From assembly GCF_031326345.1 (NCBI RefSeq), contig NZ_CP133671.1, forward strand, positions 7,103,501 through 7,167,500: a DNA stretch of 64,000 nucleotides. Direction: 5' to 3'. The DNA is from Aureispira sp. CCB-E (GTDB lineage Bacteria; Bacteroidota; Bacteroidia; Chitinophagales; Saprospiraceae). The position numbers were made by a program, and so were the translations under genes. Shown here piece by piece: positions 56,586 through 64,000 of this stretch (within the stretch, counting starts at the first letter, position 1; each line of letters starts with the position of its first letter). The notes beneath the pieces were generated by a model. That model made no database searches. It saw only the letters and a list, made by a program, of their open reading frames with translations, and was not told where the DNA came from.

Positions 56586-57623
56586 TTATCCCTCCTCTGG
56601 CGCCAATACTTCTAGGGTCTTTTCTCTAAAAATTTCTTGGACTCGTTCCCTTATAATGTATTCGTTGTAATAAATTCTATCCAATTTAAATTTAGCAAAT
56701 TTAACGTATACTGGCACTCCTGTCGTTGTATTAAAATTGCGAATACTCAACAACAACTCTCTATATTTACTAGCACTACTAATTGGAATTCTACCAAAAA
56801 AATCCGCTCGTTTATCCTTGCGAGTTAATCTCGGTTTTTTATCGGTATTATTATACTTTTCAGGATTCATAAACTTGAACATAACATCTCTAGAGATAGA
56901 TGATGAGCTAAACGGGAGCAAATCTGTTATGCCCAAGCCGTACGCCATTAAAGGTTCATTAATCCCCGCAATACTCCAACTTGGAGGAGGACTATTTTTG
57001 AGTTTGTTATACGCAGCAATCGATTCGCTTCCTATTCCAATCCAATAAGCAGCATATTGATATTCTGTATTTTCGTCTTTTAATAGCTCTTCAAAAATAA
57101 TAGAATCACTAACAGCACTATAATTCATAGCAGGACTCAATACAAATTCATATTCTGCCAAATCAGGCACTGGAATAGTATCGTCTCTATATTGTTTGAT
57201 GGTATCTCGAAAAGAAGAAAAAATAACATCATCTAAAATGATGGTATCTTTATTGACTGTACTACGTTGTTTATAAATTTTTATATCTAATTCTTTTTTG
57301 CTAATATCACTATTAACAAAATGAAATACATAGGTACCAGATTGAGCCACTCGAATTCTTTCACGATCTAGCTTCACTAGTTTTTTATTAACATACTGAA
57401 AATTAGAACCAGGAATATCAATTACTAGCTTTCCTAGTTTTCCTTTCATTGGTGTAACAGTCACAATAAGCTCCTCTCCTGTTTTTACATCAAATGTCTT
57501 ATTCAATGTTTGAAAAGCGCCAATTTGTTCCAAATTATTGAATAGCTCTACTTTGTCTTGAGCTAGTGACTCAGTTGATAAACAAAGGCAGTAAAAACAA
57601 AAGAGCATTAGGGTACATCTCAT
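56586..57623 (-). CDS. Secreted protein, first gene of the GH18-TM group
   Basis: 345 residues. A signal peptide (LMLFCFYCLCLSTESLAQ) is followed by a beta-rich domain (about 25-130) and a mixed domain (about 150-340). The protein has no Cys after the signal, no catalytic motif and no membrane helix. It lies 69 bases ahead of GH18-like copy 2 on the same strand, so it is probably the first gene of this unit and a periplasmic partner of the two membrane proteins. Confidence 0.75.
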   Translation of the reverse strand: MRCTLMLFCFYCLCLSTESLAQDKVELFNNLEQIGAFQTLNKTFDVKTGEELIVTVTPMKGKLGKLVIDIPGSNFQYVNKKLVKLDRERIRVAQSGTYVFHFVNSDISKKELDIKIYKQRSTVNKDTIILDDVIFSSFRDTIKQYRDDTIPVPDLAEYEFVLSPAMNYSAVSDSIIFEELLKDENTEYQYAAYWIGIGSESIAAYNKLKNSPPPSWSIAGINEPLMAYGLGITDLLPFSSSSISRDVMFKFMNPEKYNNTDKKPRLTRKDKRADFFGRIPISSASKYRELLLSIRNFNTTTGVPVYVKFAKFKLDRIYYNEYIIRERVQEIFREKTLEVLAPEEG

Positions 57624-57881
57624 AACAGTTTACAATATCTTGGGCACACCGTTTTAATAATAATAATAGTTATATCTTCTATAGAATCTTCGATAAAGTT
57701 GTGGTTCTTGCTCACAGAAGCGTGTTGTGCAGTGTCGCTTTGTGGTGGCTTATTAACTCTTGCTAAAGCTAGCTACGAATGAACTATCTCTTTTAGGTAG
57801 ACCAAATTATCTACTAAAATCAAATTAACACAATTCAAAACCTATTAAGCTCTAAAAATCAGCAAGCTACAAGATAAAAAA
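57624..57881. other. Divergent intergenic region ahead of the injection-system locus
   Basis: About 260 bases with A/T-rich tracts. The transcript for 56586 leaves it leftward and that of the micro-gene at 57882 rightward. I found no clear -33/-7 pair. Confidence 0.5.
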
Positions 57882-58043
57882 ATGAGTCAACATAAAATAA
57901 TTTTGTATATTTTAATTCTTTTTTTCATAAGTATTTTGTTTGTGTTTACTCTAGAAAGAGCCATCTACCCGACTTATACAAATTGTACAAGAGACAATAC
58001 TTATAAGTATCATGAACAAATCATTGAACTACTAAAAGATTAG
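57882..58043 (+). CDS. 53-residue membrane micro-protein
   Basis: ATG at 57882 to TAG at 58043. Residues 5-24 form one strongly hydrophobic helix (IILYILILFFISILFVFTLE), followed by a polar tail with one Cys and a final EQIIELLKD. A-rich sequence precedes the start, as for other genes here, and a terminator stands 65 bases behind. No homologue is recognised. It is oriented away from the injection-system locus. Confidence 0.55.
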   Translation: MSQHKIILYILILFFISILFVFTLERAIYPTYTNCTRDNTYKYHEQIIELLKD

Positions 58044-58104
58044 ATATACACCAATTTAATTCTTTTTTTGAAAAAGAATAAATAATATTCAAGTTTATAT
58101 TGCA

Positions 58105-58140
58105 AAATAAAAAAGAGGCATCACAAGACACCTCTTTTTC
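58105..58140. terminator. Bidirectional terminator between micro-gene and lytic transglycosylase
   Basis: AAAAAGAGG at 58110-58118 pairs with CCTCTTTTT at 58131-58139. T-rich runs lie on both sides in each direction. It ends the minus-strand transglycosylase transcript (stop at 58204) and the plus-strand micro-gene. Confidence 0.75.
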
Positions 58141-58203
58141 ACATTAAGATATGTTTAATTTTTGTTGAATAACTTGCACGTTGAAGCTTGTCAAGGCATC
58201 CAT

Positions 58204-60591
58204 CTACTTCTTTCTAATTTTCAACTCCATTCCTTTTCTAAGGATAGTTTGAGTAGAGATATTATTCAAAGTTTGGAGATCACTTACCGAAACATTATAT
58301 TTTGCAGCAATTTGCAATATTGTTTCACCATTTTTGACTTGGTGATACTGATAGGTTTTTCCCAATTGCGCATTTTCAGCAGCTAATTTTGCCTCCAACT
58401 TCGCTTGACGTTCTGCTGCTGCTTTTGCTTTCATTTCTGCTTCCAACTTCGCTTGACGTTCTGCTGCTGCTTTTGCTTTCATTTCTGCTTCCAACTTCGC
58501 TTGACGTTCTGCTGCTACTTTTGCTTTCATTTCTGCCTCCAACTTCACTTGACGTTCTGCCGCCGCTTTTGCTTTCATTTCTGCTTCCAACTTCGCTTGA
58601 CGTTCTGCTGCCGCTTTTGCTTTCATTTCTGCTTCCAACTTCGCTTGACGTTCTGCCGCTGCTTTTGCTTTCATTTCTGCTTCCAACTTCGCTTGACGTT
58701 CTGCTGCCGCTTTTGCTTTCATTTCTGCTTCCAACTTCGCTTGACGTTCTGCCGCTGCTTTTGCTTTCATTTCTGCTTCTACCTTAGCCTTTTTTTTTGC
58801 CATTCGAGTCTCTTTTAATGCCTCTGACTTATTATTAAGGTAAGACAATGCCGCAACCTCTTCAGCACTTGTTGTGCTATATGATTTGGCTTTTACGATA
58901 GCTTGTTCTTTTGATTGAATGGCTCGACTTAAGTCGTTAATTTGCTTGCTTGCAGATAATTTTTGAGCTTCTTTAGCTGCTTTTTCCTGAAGTGCAAGGG
59001 TCGCTGCGTCAGAAGAAGACACAACTTTCTCAGAAGGAGTCGTATTATTTTGAATATTGACCGTGCTTTTATTTAGTGTTGTATTGTTACGCAATCTACG
59101 CTCTCTACTTCTATTTTGAGAAATAGCGGCCATAACTTCGTTCTTTTGTGATGGAACTACTTTTGCATTTTGGGTATTACTTTTTGTTGGAGCGATACCA
59201 AAACTAGAACGCTCTTTTCTATTCGATGGACTAATAGAAGTTGTTGCTAGTTTTTGTGCTAATTTCTTGTTCTTAATAGAAACATACACAGGTGCCGTTA
59301 CAGCTTTTTCTTGTTTATCATCTAGCCCTACTACCTTTAGAGAAGCAATTGAAATGCTCTGAATATCTTTACGAACCTCCTTTTTAGGCCAAGCATCTTT
59401 TGGGACACGGTATTTTCTTACAGCAATAATATCCCCTTTTTTTACTCTGTAATTAGTCGATAAGCCATTCCAAAACAATAGATCATTGCGTGAAAAACGA
59501 TGGGCTTTCATCAACTTACTCAAATCAGCTTCACTATTGACACGTCGAATACATTTGATTGGGTTCTCTGATTTCATTGCCATGATTCGTTTCAGTGCTG
59601 GAGCATAATTTCTCACTTGAGCCACAATACGAGCTGGAAGTACCAAAATATTCAACTTAGAACCAGACGGTATATAATTTTTGATATAACCAGGATTTAA
59701 GCGTTTTAAAGTATCTAGGCTAATTTTATACTTTTTGCTTAATTGAGAAAGTGTCTGATAGCCTGGTTCTAGATGAATAGAATCTGTCAAGACTAAATCA
59801 CTAGGCAATTTCTTGGGAGTCAATTCGTGCAAGTGATGAAACTCATAAGAATAAGCTACTGCCATAAAATAAGGCACATACATTTGTGTTTCTCTTGGAA
59901 GATATTTTCTAATATCCCAAAAATCTTTATCGTTGCCTTTTACGTATTTATCAACACGCCCAGGACCACAATTGTAGGCCGCTAAAGCCAATGGCCAATC
60001 CCCATATCGTTTGTACAAGTTAGACAACATTGTAGCTGCTGCTTGTGATGCCTTGTGCGTATCACTTCTCTCGTCCAGATAAGAAGCCACTTTCAAACCA
60101 TAAAGCTTTCCTGTTCCAGGAATAAATTGCCATAAACCAACAGCAGAAGCATGAGATTTGGCAACTGCATTTAAGTTTGACTCAACAATTGGTAAATACT
60201 TTAAGTGATGTGGAATATTTTTTTCAGACAAGTATTCTTCAAAAATAGGAAAATACATTTCCGTCAATCCCAAAGTACGCTCTGTAGCGCTTCTGTATCG
60301 CTCTGTACGATGGATGATGTGGTTCTTAATATCAGGAGTTAGACGATATTGAATTTCGCCAGACATTTCTAGGAAACGTGCTCTATAATGTTCGTCTGTA
60401 AAAGTCGGATAGTCAGGATTGTTGTCTGGATAGTCATTCATCAGACTCCCCATTCCATCAACTAGTATTTTTCCTAATTCTTCATCGATTACGGGATAAT
60501 CAGGGGACGTTGCATTAGCGGCTATATTGGTCAAAAGTGAAGTTACTAAGATCAAAGATATAGCTCTTAACACATAAAAATTCAAGTTCAT
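58204..60591 (-). CDS. mltD: MltD-like membrane-bound lytic murein transglycosylase with LysM domains
   Basis: 795 residues from the ATG at 60591; a TTG at 60639 would add 16 residues before the signal. The SLT domain spans about 120-230 with catalytic Glu137 (LPIVESNLNAVAKSH), then GLWQFIPGTGKLYGL and AYNCGPGRV, all standard. LysM-like modules follow (about 270-310 and 370-400) and a final LysM at the C-terminus (YHQVKNGETILQIAAKY). The enzyme cleaves peptidoglycan strands to anhydromuropeptides. Between them is a charged helical region with eight 16-residue repeats, encoded by 48-bp tandem repeats. That region would form a long stalk crossing the periplasm. Confidence 0.93.
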   Translation of the reverse strand: MNLNFYVLRAISLILVTSLLTNIAANATSPDYPVIDEELGKILVDGMGSLMNDYPDNNPDYPTFTDEHYRARFLEMSGEIQYRLTPDIKNHIIHRTERYRSATERTLGLTEMYFPIFEEYLSEKNIPHHLKYLPIVESNLNAVAKSHASAVGLWQFIPGTGKLYGLKVASYLDERSDTHKASQAAATMLSNLYKRYGDWPLALAAYNCGPGRVDKYVKGNDKDFWDIRKYLPRETQMYVPYFMAVAYSYEFHHLHELTPKKLPSDLVLTDSIHLEPGYQTLSQLSKKYKISLDTLKRLNPGYIKNYIPSGSKLNILVLPARIVAQVRNYAPALKRIMAMKSENPIKCIRRVNSEADLSKLMKAHRFSRNDLLFWNGLSTNYRVKKGDIIAVRKYRVPKDAWPKKEVRKDIQSISIASLKVVGLDDKQEKAVTAPVYVSIKNKKLAQKLATTSISPSNRKERSSFGIAPTKSNTQNAKVVPSQKNEVMAAISQNRSRERRLRNNTTLNKSTVNIQNNTTPSEKVVSSSDAATLALQEKAAKEAQKLSASKQINDLSRAIQSKEQAIVKAKSYSTTSAEEVAALSYLNNKSEALKETRMAKKKAKVEAEMKAKAAAERQAKLEAEMKAKAAAERQAKLEAEMKAKAAAERQAKLEAEMKAKAAAERQAKLEAEMKAKAAAERQVKLEAEMKAKVAAERQAKLEAEMKAKAAAERQAKLEAEMKAKAAAERQAKLEAKLAAENAQLGKTYQYHQVKNGETILQIAAKYNVSVSDLQTLNNISTQTILRKGMELKIRKK
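58397..58780 (-). repeat. Eight 48-bp tandem repeats in the transglycosylase gene
   Basis: The unit encodes LEAEMKAKAAAERQAK and occurs eight times, with only a few base changes between copies. Near identity indicates recent expansion or homogenisation, so copy number is expected to differ among strains. Confidence 0.92.
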
Positions 60592-60940
60592 TAGTAGGTA
60601 GTGTTTTTTCTTCTGGGGCTCAAATTGTATTTTTTCCAAGATATAATGTAAAACATTGAAGGGTTAGCAATGTTTATTTTTATTTCCATCAGCTTAAATT
60701 TTGCCTCTCATTGTGTGAAATGATATTTAAGCTAATGTGCTAATAACTGTAAAGTTATAAAAAAAAGCTTGTTTTCAAAAAAACAAAAACGAACATTCCT
60801 GATCATCTTAACAATGAGCATAAATGTTCGTTTTTGTGCTATTGTATGAAGCTTTGTTTACAATAAAGCAAAAAAATAGCTGTTTATTGTCCTTTTAGGA
60901 GAATATTAACGAAATAATTCTGGTAAAAAATCAAGCTTTT
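60592..60940. other. Intergenic region with terminator
   Basis: Apart from the hairpin at 60783-60837 this 350-base stretch has no gene. The promoter for the lytic transglycosylase must lie between that hairpin and 60591. Confidence 0.55.
60775..60837 (-). terminator. Terminator of tatA
   Basis: ACAAAAACGAACATT at 60783-60797 is the perfect complement of 60823-60837 with a 25-base loop, and a T-run follows on the minus strand. It lies about 100 bases after the tatA stop. Confidence 0.75.
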
Positions 60941-61171
60941 CTAAGAAGCCTTAGAGTTCTCTTCAATTTTTATTTTTTCCTTTTCACCCTCCTTCATTCC
61001 TTGTCTAAATTCTTTGGTCACAGAATCACGAGCATTATTAAACTCGCTCACTCCTTTTCCTAAACCTCTCATTAGTTCTGGTATTTTTTTACCACCGAAC
61101 AACAAAAGAATAACAAAGAATACAAGAAGCATCTCTGGTCCTAAAAATTGCATTAAAAAAACTGTATTCAT
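60941..61171 (-). CDS. tatA: Twin-arginine translocase subunit TatA/TatB family
   Basis: 76 residues. A single N-terminal helix ([24 protein letters not shown]) followed by an amphipathic helix with the [19 protein letters not shown] signature is diagnostic of TatA/E. It ends in a charged tail. It forms the pore that carries folded proteins across the membrane. TatC is not in the window. The length is shorter than TatB, so TatA is preferred. Confidence 0.95.
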   Translation of the reverse strand: MNTVFLMQFLGPEMLLVFFVILLLFGGKKIPELMRGLGKGVSEFNNARDSVTKEFRQGMKEGEKEKIKIEENSKAS

Positions 61172-61558
61172 GATCTATGATATTTATTTTATAAAATTCG
61201 TCTCAATTTGTGAACTACTATAAACAAAGATACACTTTTTAATTGAATCTTTTGACTTGTCTCTACCTAAATAAGATTTAGTTAACTAAAACTTTTAGAT
61301 TCAAAAAGAGCTATTTAGGTCTATTTTCAAAAACTAACTTCAAGGTCTGCTAGTTGTTTTTTTAGTTTCTCTTTCTTTACTTTTTGAGTTCTTTTTTATT
61401 TAGTAAATTTCCTTCCAATTCTGTTTTTTGAACAAACTCGTTGGAATCGTTTCACAACCATCTCAAATGACTAATAAGTGGCAAAATTTCAACCAACTTA
61501 AGCCCTTCCAATCAAAATAAGAAAACCGCAAAACCTATTACTTTACCTTACCTTCCTT
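61172..61558. other. AT-rich intergenic region, nothing recognised
   Basis: About 390 bases ahead of tatA and behind the M16 peptidase gene (both minus strand). No credible frame and no clear terminator were found; the tatA promoter presumably lies here. Confidence 0.5.
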
Positions 61559-62797
61559 TTATTTATTTTTTGCCTTGTAATACAATACCGAACATTTCTC
61601 ATCTTGAAAAATTTGCTGGCTACGTTTTTGAATATCCAAAGCAGTAATGGCATTATATTTTGCTTTTTCCTCATTAATCATTGCCGCATCTCCTAGTATC
61701 TCATAATATCCTAGATTGATTGCCTTGTGCAAATTATTCAATTCACTAAATTCAATATTGTGTTCAGTTCGATTCCGAAATTTTTCCACAGCTTTGGCAG
61801 GCAATAAAGTATTCTTAAGCTTTTCTAGCTCTTTCCAAATCGCCTTTTCTGCTTCTTCAAATGTTGCCTCATCCGATAATTTTCCTTCAATAATCATTAA
61901 ACCAGTATCAATAGAAGCCGTAATATAGGCATCAATAGACGAAAACAATTCCTGTTCTTTCACCAAGTTTTGATACAGTTGCGAAGCATCGCCTTCTGCC
62001 AACACATCGGTTATAAAATCATCTACATAATAATCATTGTGGTTGCGTTCTGCGCTATGAAACACCAAATACAAAGCATTTAAAGGAACATTAGCAGCGA
62101 CCTCAATCACTCGTTTCTCTGTTTGTAACGGTTCGTAAGGCGACTTTATCTTATTTACCTTTCCTTGCTCAATATCTCCAAACCATTTTTGAGTCAGCCT
62201 TAAAGCCTGTTCAGGTTCTACATTTCCACAGATACTCAATACAGCATTGTTAGGACAGTAAAAGCGATCAAAAAAAGCCTTTACATCTTCCAAAGTTGCA
62301 TCCTCAATGTGTTGTGGCACCTGTCCTATCGTAGGAATTCGGTAAGGATGTACTCGGTAAGCCATAGGTCCTATATGATGCCAAATATCGCCATAAGGTT
62401 CGTTTAAACAGCTCTCTTTAAATTCTTCTAATACCACTTTTTTTTCTCGCTCCAAAGCCTTTGCATCTAGGTTAAGATGCAACATTCGATCGGCTTCCAA
62501 CCAGAGGGCTGTTTCGAGGTTTTGATAAGGCATATATTCATAATAAACGGTCATATCTTGGTTGGTAAAAGCATTGTTTTCACCTCCTGCTTGTTGAATA
62601 TAATCATCAAAGCTCAAAGCGTGCTTTGAACCTCCAAACATCAAATGTTCAAACAAGTGTGCAAAACCAGACTTTCCCTCTTCTTCGTCTTTTGTCCCTA
62701 CATTGTAGGTAATACAAACGGAAACCAGTGGGGTACTTTTATCTTGGTGTACCAACAGCTTCAAGCCGTTATCCAATTGATATCGTGTAAATTCCAT
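61559..62797 (-). CDS. M16 family zinc peptidase
   Basis: 412 residues. The inverted zinc motif HLFEH (His47, Glu50, His51) is intact, and the third zinc ligand lies in the REKKVVLEEFKES helix near residue 120. The LVFHSAERNHNDYYVDDF region belongs to the second lobe. The size matches a half-molecule M16B enzyme, which often pairs with an inactive partner; no partner is adjacent on the visible side. There is no signal peptide, so it would act in the cytoplasm unless the start is mis-set. Confidence 0.93.
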   Translation of the reverse strand: MEFTRYQLDNGLKLLVHQDKSTPLVSVCITYNVGTKDEEEGKSGFAHLFEHLMFGGSKHALSFDDYIQQAGGENNAFTNQDMTVYYEYMPYQNLETALWLEADRMLHLNLDAKALEREKKVVLEEFKESCLNEPYGDIWHHIGPMAYRVHPYRIPTIGQVPQHIEDATLEDVKAFFDRFYCPNNAVLSICGNVEPEQALRLTQKWFGDIEQGKVNKIKSPYEPLQTEKRVIEVAANVPLNALYLVFHSAERNHNDYYVDDFITDVLAEGDASQLYQNLVKEQELFSSIDAYITASIDTGLMIIEGKLSDEATFEEAEKAIWKELEKLKNTLLPAKAVEKFRNRTEHNIEFSELNNLHKAINLGYYEILGDAAMINEEKAKYNAITALDIQKRSQQIFQDEKCSVLYYKAKNK

Positions 62798-63097
62798 TCT
62801 TTATTATTCGTTCTTTTTCTTTAAATGAGAACCACTACTTTTTATATTGAAGCATAAAACAACTAAAGTGTCAAAAAGATTGCAAAATTAGTTAAATTTG
62901 TGATAAGGTCTATTCTTCTGTGGAGAATAAGCACTTTTTATCAAACTTAATAGTTTGCTAAATAACCTTATAAAGTGTGTGACTATTTTTGCTGGGCAAA
63001 TTAACAGAACCTAAAAACTCTACTTAATCACTAGCAATCAATAATTTAAACTCTATCAAACCTATTTTATAATCGTTATGTCTAATACCTTGAAATA
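62798..63097. other. Divergent intergenic region
   Basis: 300 bases separate the divergent M16 and LutB-like starts. It is AT-rich, with TAnnTTTG-like boxes on both strands near 62883-62900 but without good -33 partners. No gene is seen. Confidence 0.5.
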
Positions 63098-64000
63098 ATG
63101 AATAAACACTTAGCTACTTTTTTAGAAAAATCCGAGGAAAAAGCGTTTTCAAAAGAGCACCGAAAGCGTCTTAAATTTAATATGGGGAAATACCATACCA
63201 AAGTAGCTATAGGCAAACAGCAGTTTGAAAACTTAGAGCAGGCAAGGCAATTGGCTAAAAACATCAAAGCAAAAACAATTCAAAATTTACCTGCTCTCCT
63301 AGAAGAATTTGAAGCAAAGTTTACGGCTCGTGGAGGAAAAGTTATTTGGGCAGAAGATATCGAAGAAGCACAAAAGGCGATTACCCAAATCATGAAAGAA
63401 AAAGCAGCAAAAATTGTTGTTAAGTCTAAATCCATGATTACAGAAGAAATAAAACTAAACCATCTATTAGAAGAACAAGGTATTGAAGTTCTAGAAACTG
63501 ATTTAGGAGAATTTATTGTTCAAGTCAAAGGAGAAACACCTTATCATATTGTTACTCCTGCCATGCATTTGTCTAAAGAAGATATTGCTGATTTGTTTCA
63601 CGAAAAATTCCAAACCGCTCCAGATGCAAGCCCCGAAGCACTAACAGCTTATGTTCGCCAAGTTTTACGAGAACGTTTCACACAAGCAGACATTGGTATT
63701 TCTGGAGGCAACTTCCTTTTGGCAGATACAGGTTCTATGGTCTTGGTAGAAAATGAAGGTAATGGGCGTTTAGCAACAACGCTTCCCAAAACACATATTG
63801 CTATTATCGGAATTGAAAAAATGATTCCCTCAATAGAAGATTTAGATCTATTTTTGCCTTTGTTGGCAACGTTTGGTACAGGACAAAATACCACTGTCTA
63901 CAATACTATTTTGAGCGGTCCTAAGCAAGCACATGAAGTAGATGGTCCCGAAGATATGTATGTTATTTTGCTTGATAATGGACGCAGCGAAGTTATGGGC
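63098..64000 (+). CDS. LutB-like lactate-utilisation protein (LUD domain), 3' end outside window
   Basis: The first 301 residues of a longer protein (LutB is about 460). Visible features are the LUD domain with VVKSKSMITEEIKLNHLLEEQGI, GNFLLADTGSMVLVENEGNGRL, LPKTHIAIIGIEKMIPS and the preceding IGISGGN. These match the quinone-linked lactate oxidation protein LutB, whose two 4Fe-4S motifs lie in the part cut off here. The start ATG at 63098 (MNKHLATFLEKSEEKAF) follows an in-frame stop closely. The rest of the operon would lie to the right. Confidence 0.9.
   Translation, partial: MNKHLATFLEKSEEKAFSKEHRKRLKFNMGKYHTKVAIGKQQFENLEQARQLAKNIKAKTIQNLPALLEEFEAKFTARGGKVIWAEDIEEAQKAITQIMKEKAAKIVVKSKSMITEEIKLNHLLEEQGIEVLETDLGEFIVQVKGETPYHIVTPAMHLSKEDIADLFHEKFQTAPDASPEALTAYVRQVLRERFTQADIGISGGNFLLADTGSMVLVENEGNGRLATTLPKTHIAIIGIEKMIPSIEDLDLFLPLLATFGTGQNTTVYNTILSGPKQAHEVDGPEDMYVILLDNGRSEVMG

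Noticed and set aside
58389-58818. Two plus-strand frames made of Leu- or Cys/Phe-rich repeats
   Set aside because: They are mirror images of the 48-bp tandem repeats that encode the helical stalk of the transglycosylase on the minus strand; periodic DNA gives open frames on all phases.
62883-62900. TAnnTTTG-like boxes on both strands ahead of the M16 and LutB-like genes
   Set aside because: Neither has a TTTG-type -33 box at the right distance, and such boxes are frequent in AT-rich DNA.

Overview
The window is AT-rich and reads as a chromosomal piece of a Bacteroidota, most likely a Saprospiria-type marine filamentous bacterium (Aureispira/Saprospira-like). This placement is inference from gene content: a giant surface metalloprotease with SprB-like repeats, a flexirubin/dialkylresorcinol-type gene set, SPII lipoproteins, TAnnTTTG-like -7 boxes and few Shine-Dalgarno sequences. 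No tRNA, rRNA, CRISPR array or insertion sequence was recognised.

Left part (1-20500). A minus-strand reading frame that leaves the window encodes a pappalysin-type (M43) metalloprotease followed by PKD-like, FG-GAP/VCBS-like and SprB-like repeats. Next come two paralogous plus-strand pairs: an ECF-type sigma factor overlapping by 8 bases a large protein that joins about 40-residue Trp-centred repeats, one membrane segment, a low-complexity linker and an outer-membrane-barrel-like C-terminus. A lipoprotein gene lies between the pairs. A membrane/MORN-like protein, cobalamin-dependent methionine synthase (metH, with a large palindrome just upstream) and two small exported proteins follow.

Middle (20532-32764, minus strand). 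This is a dialkylresorcinol/flexirubin-like biosynthetic locus: a Cys-less ketosynthase partner, a FabF-type ketosynthase, ACP, ABC-2 permease and ATPase, a BtrH-like acyltransferase, a KAS III (DarB-like), a DUF1702 protein translationally coupled to a flavin-dependent halogenase-like enzyme, and a DarA-like protein.

Right-centre (33222-57623, minus strand). This is a contractile injection system locus. It holds a cap/adaptor (DUF4255), one sheath, two tube proteins, a tube-initiator-like protein, a DUF5908 protein, a VgrG-like spike, PAAR tip, LysM tube-baseplate protein, gp25, a baseplate-J protein and a fibre-like protein. Unusual components are interleaved: a tube paralogue with a C-terminal glycine zipper, a 763-residue orphan behind the PAAR gene, three tandem exported mini-proteins, an unknown protein between cap and sheath, and an upstream membrane module (a two-TM protein, two GH18-like domains fused to three TM helices, and a secreted protein). 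No AAA+ ATPase, tape measure or second large baseplate protein is present. Several hairpin terminators divide the locus into units. Taken together this suggests a divergent, possibly membrane-associated contractile system; that last step is inference.

Right end (57882-64000). A 53-residue membrane micro-protein, an MltD-like lytic transglycosylase with eight 48-bp tandem repeats, TatA, an M16 peptidase and a truncated LutB-like gene complete the window.
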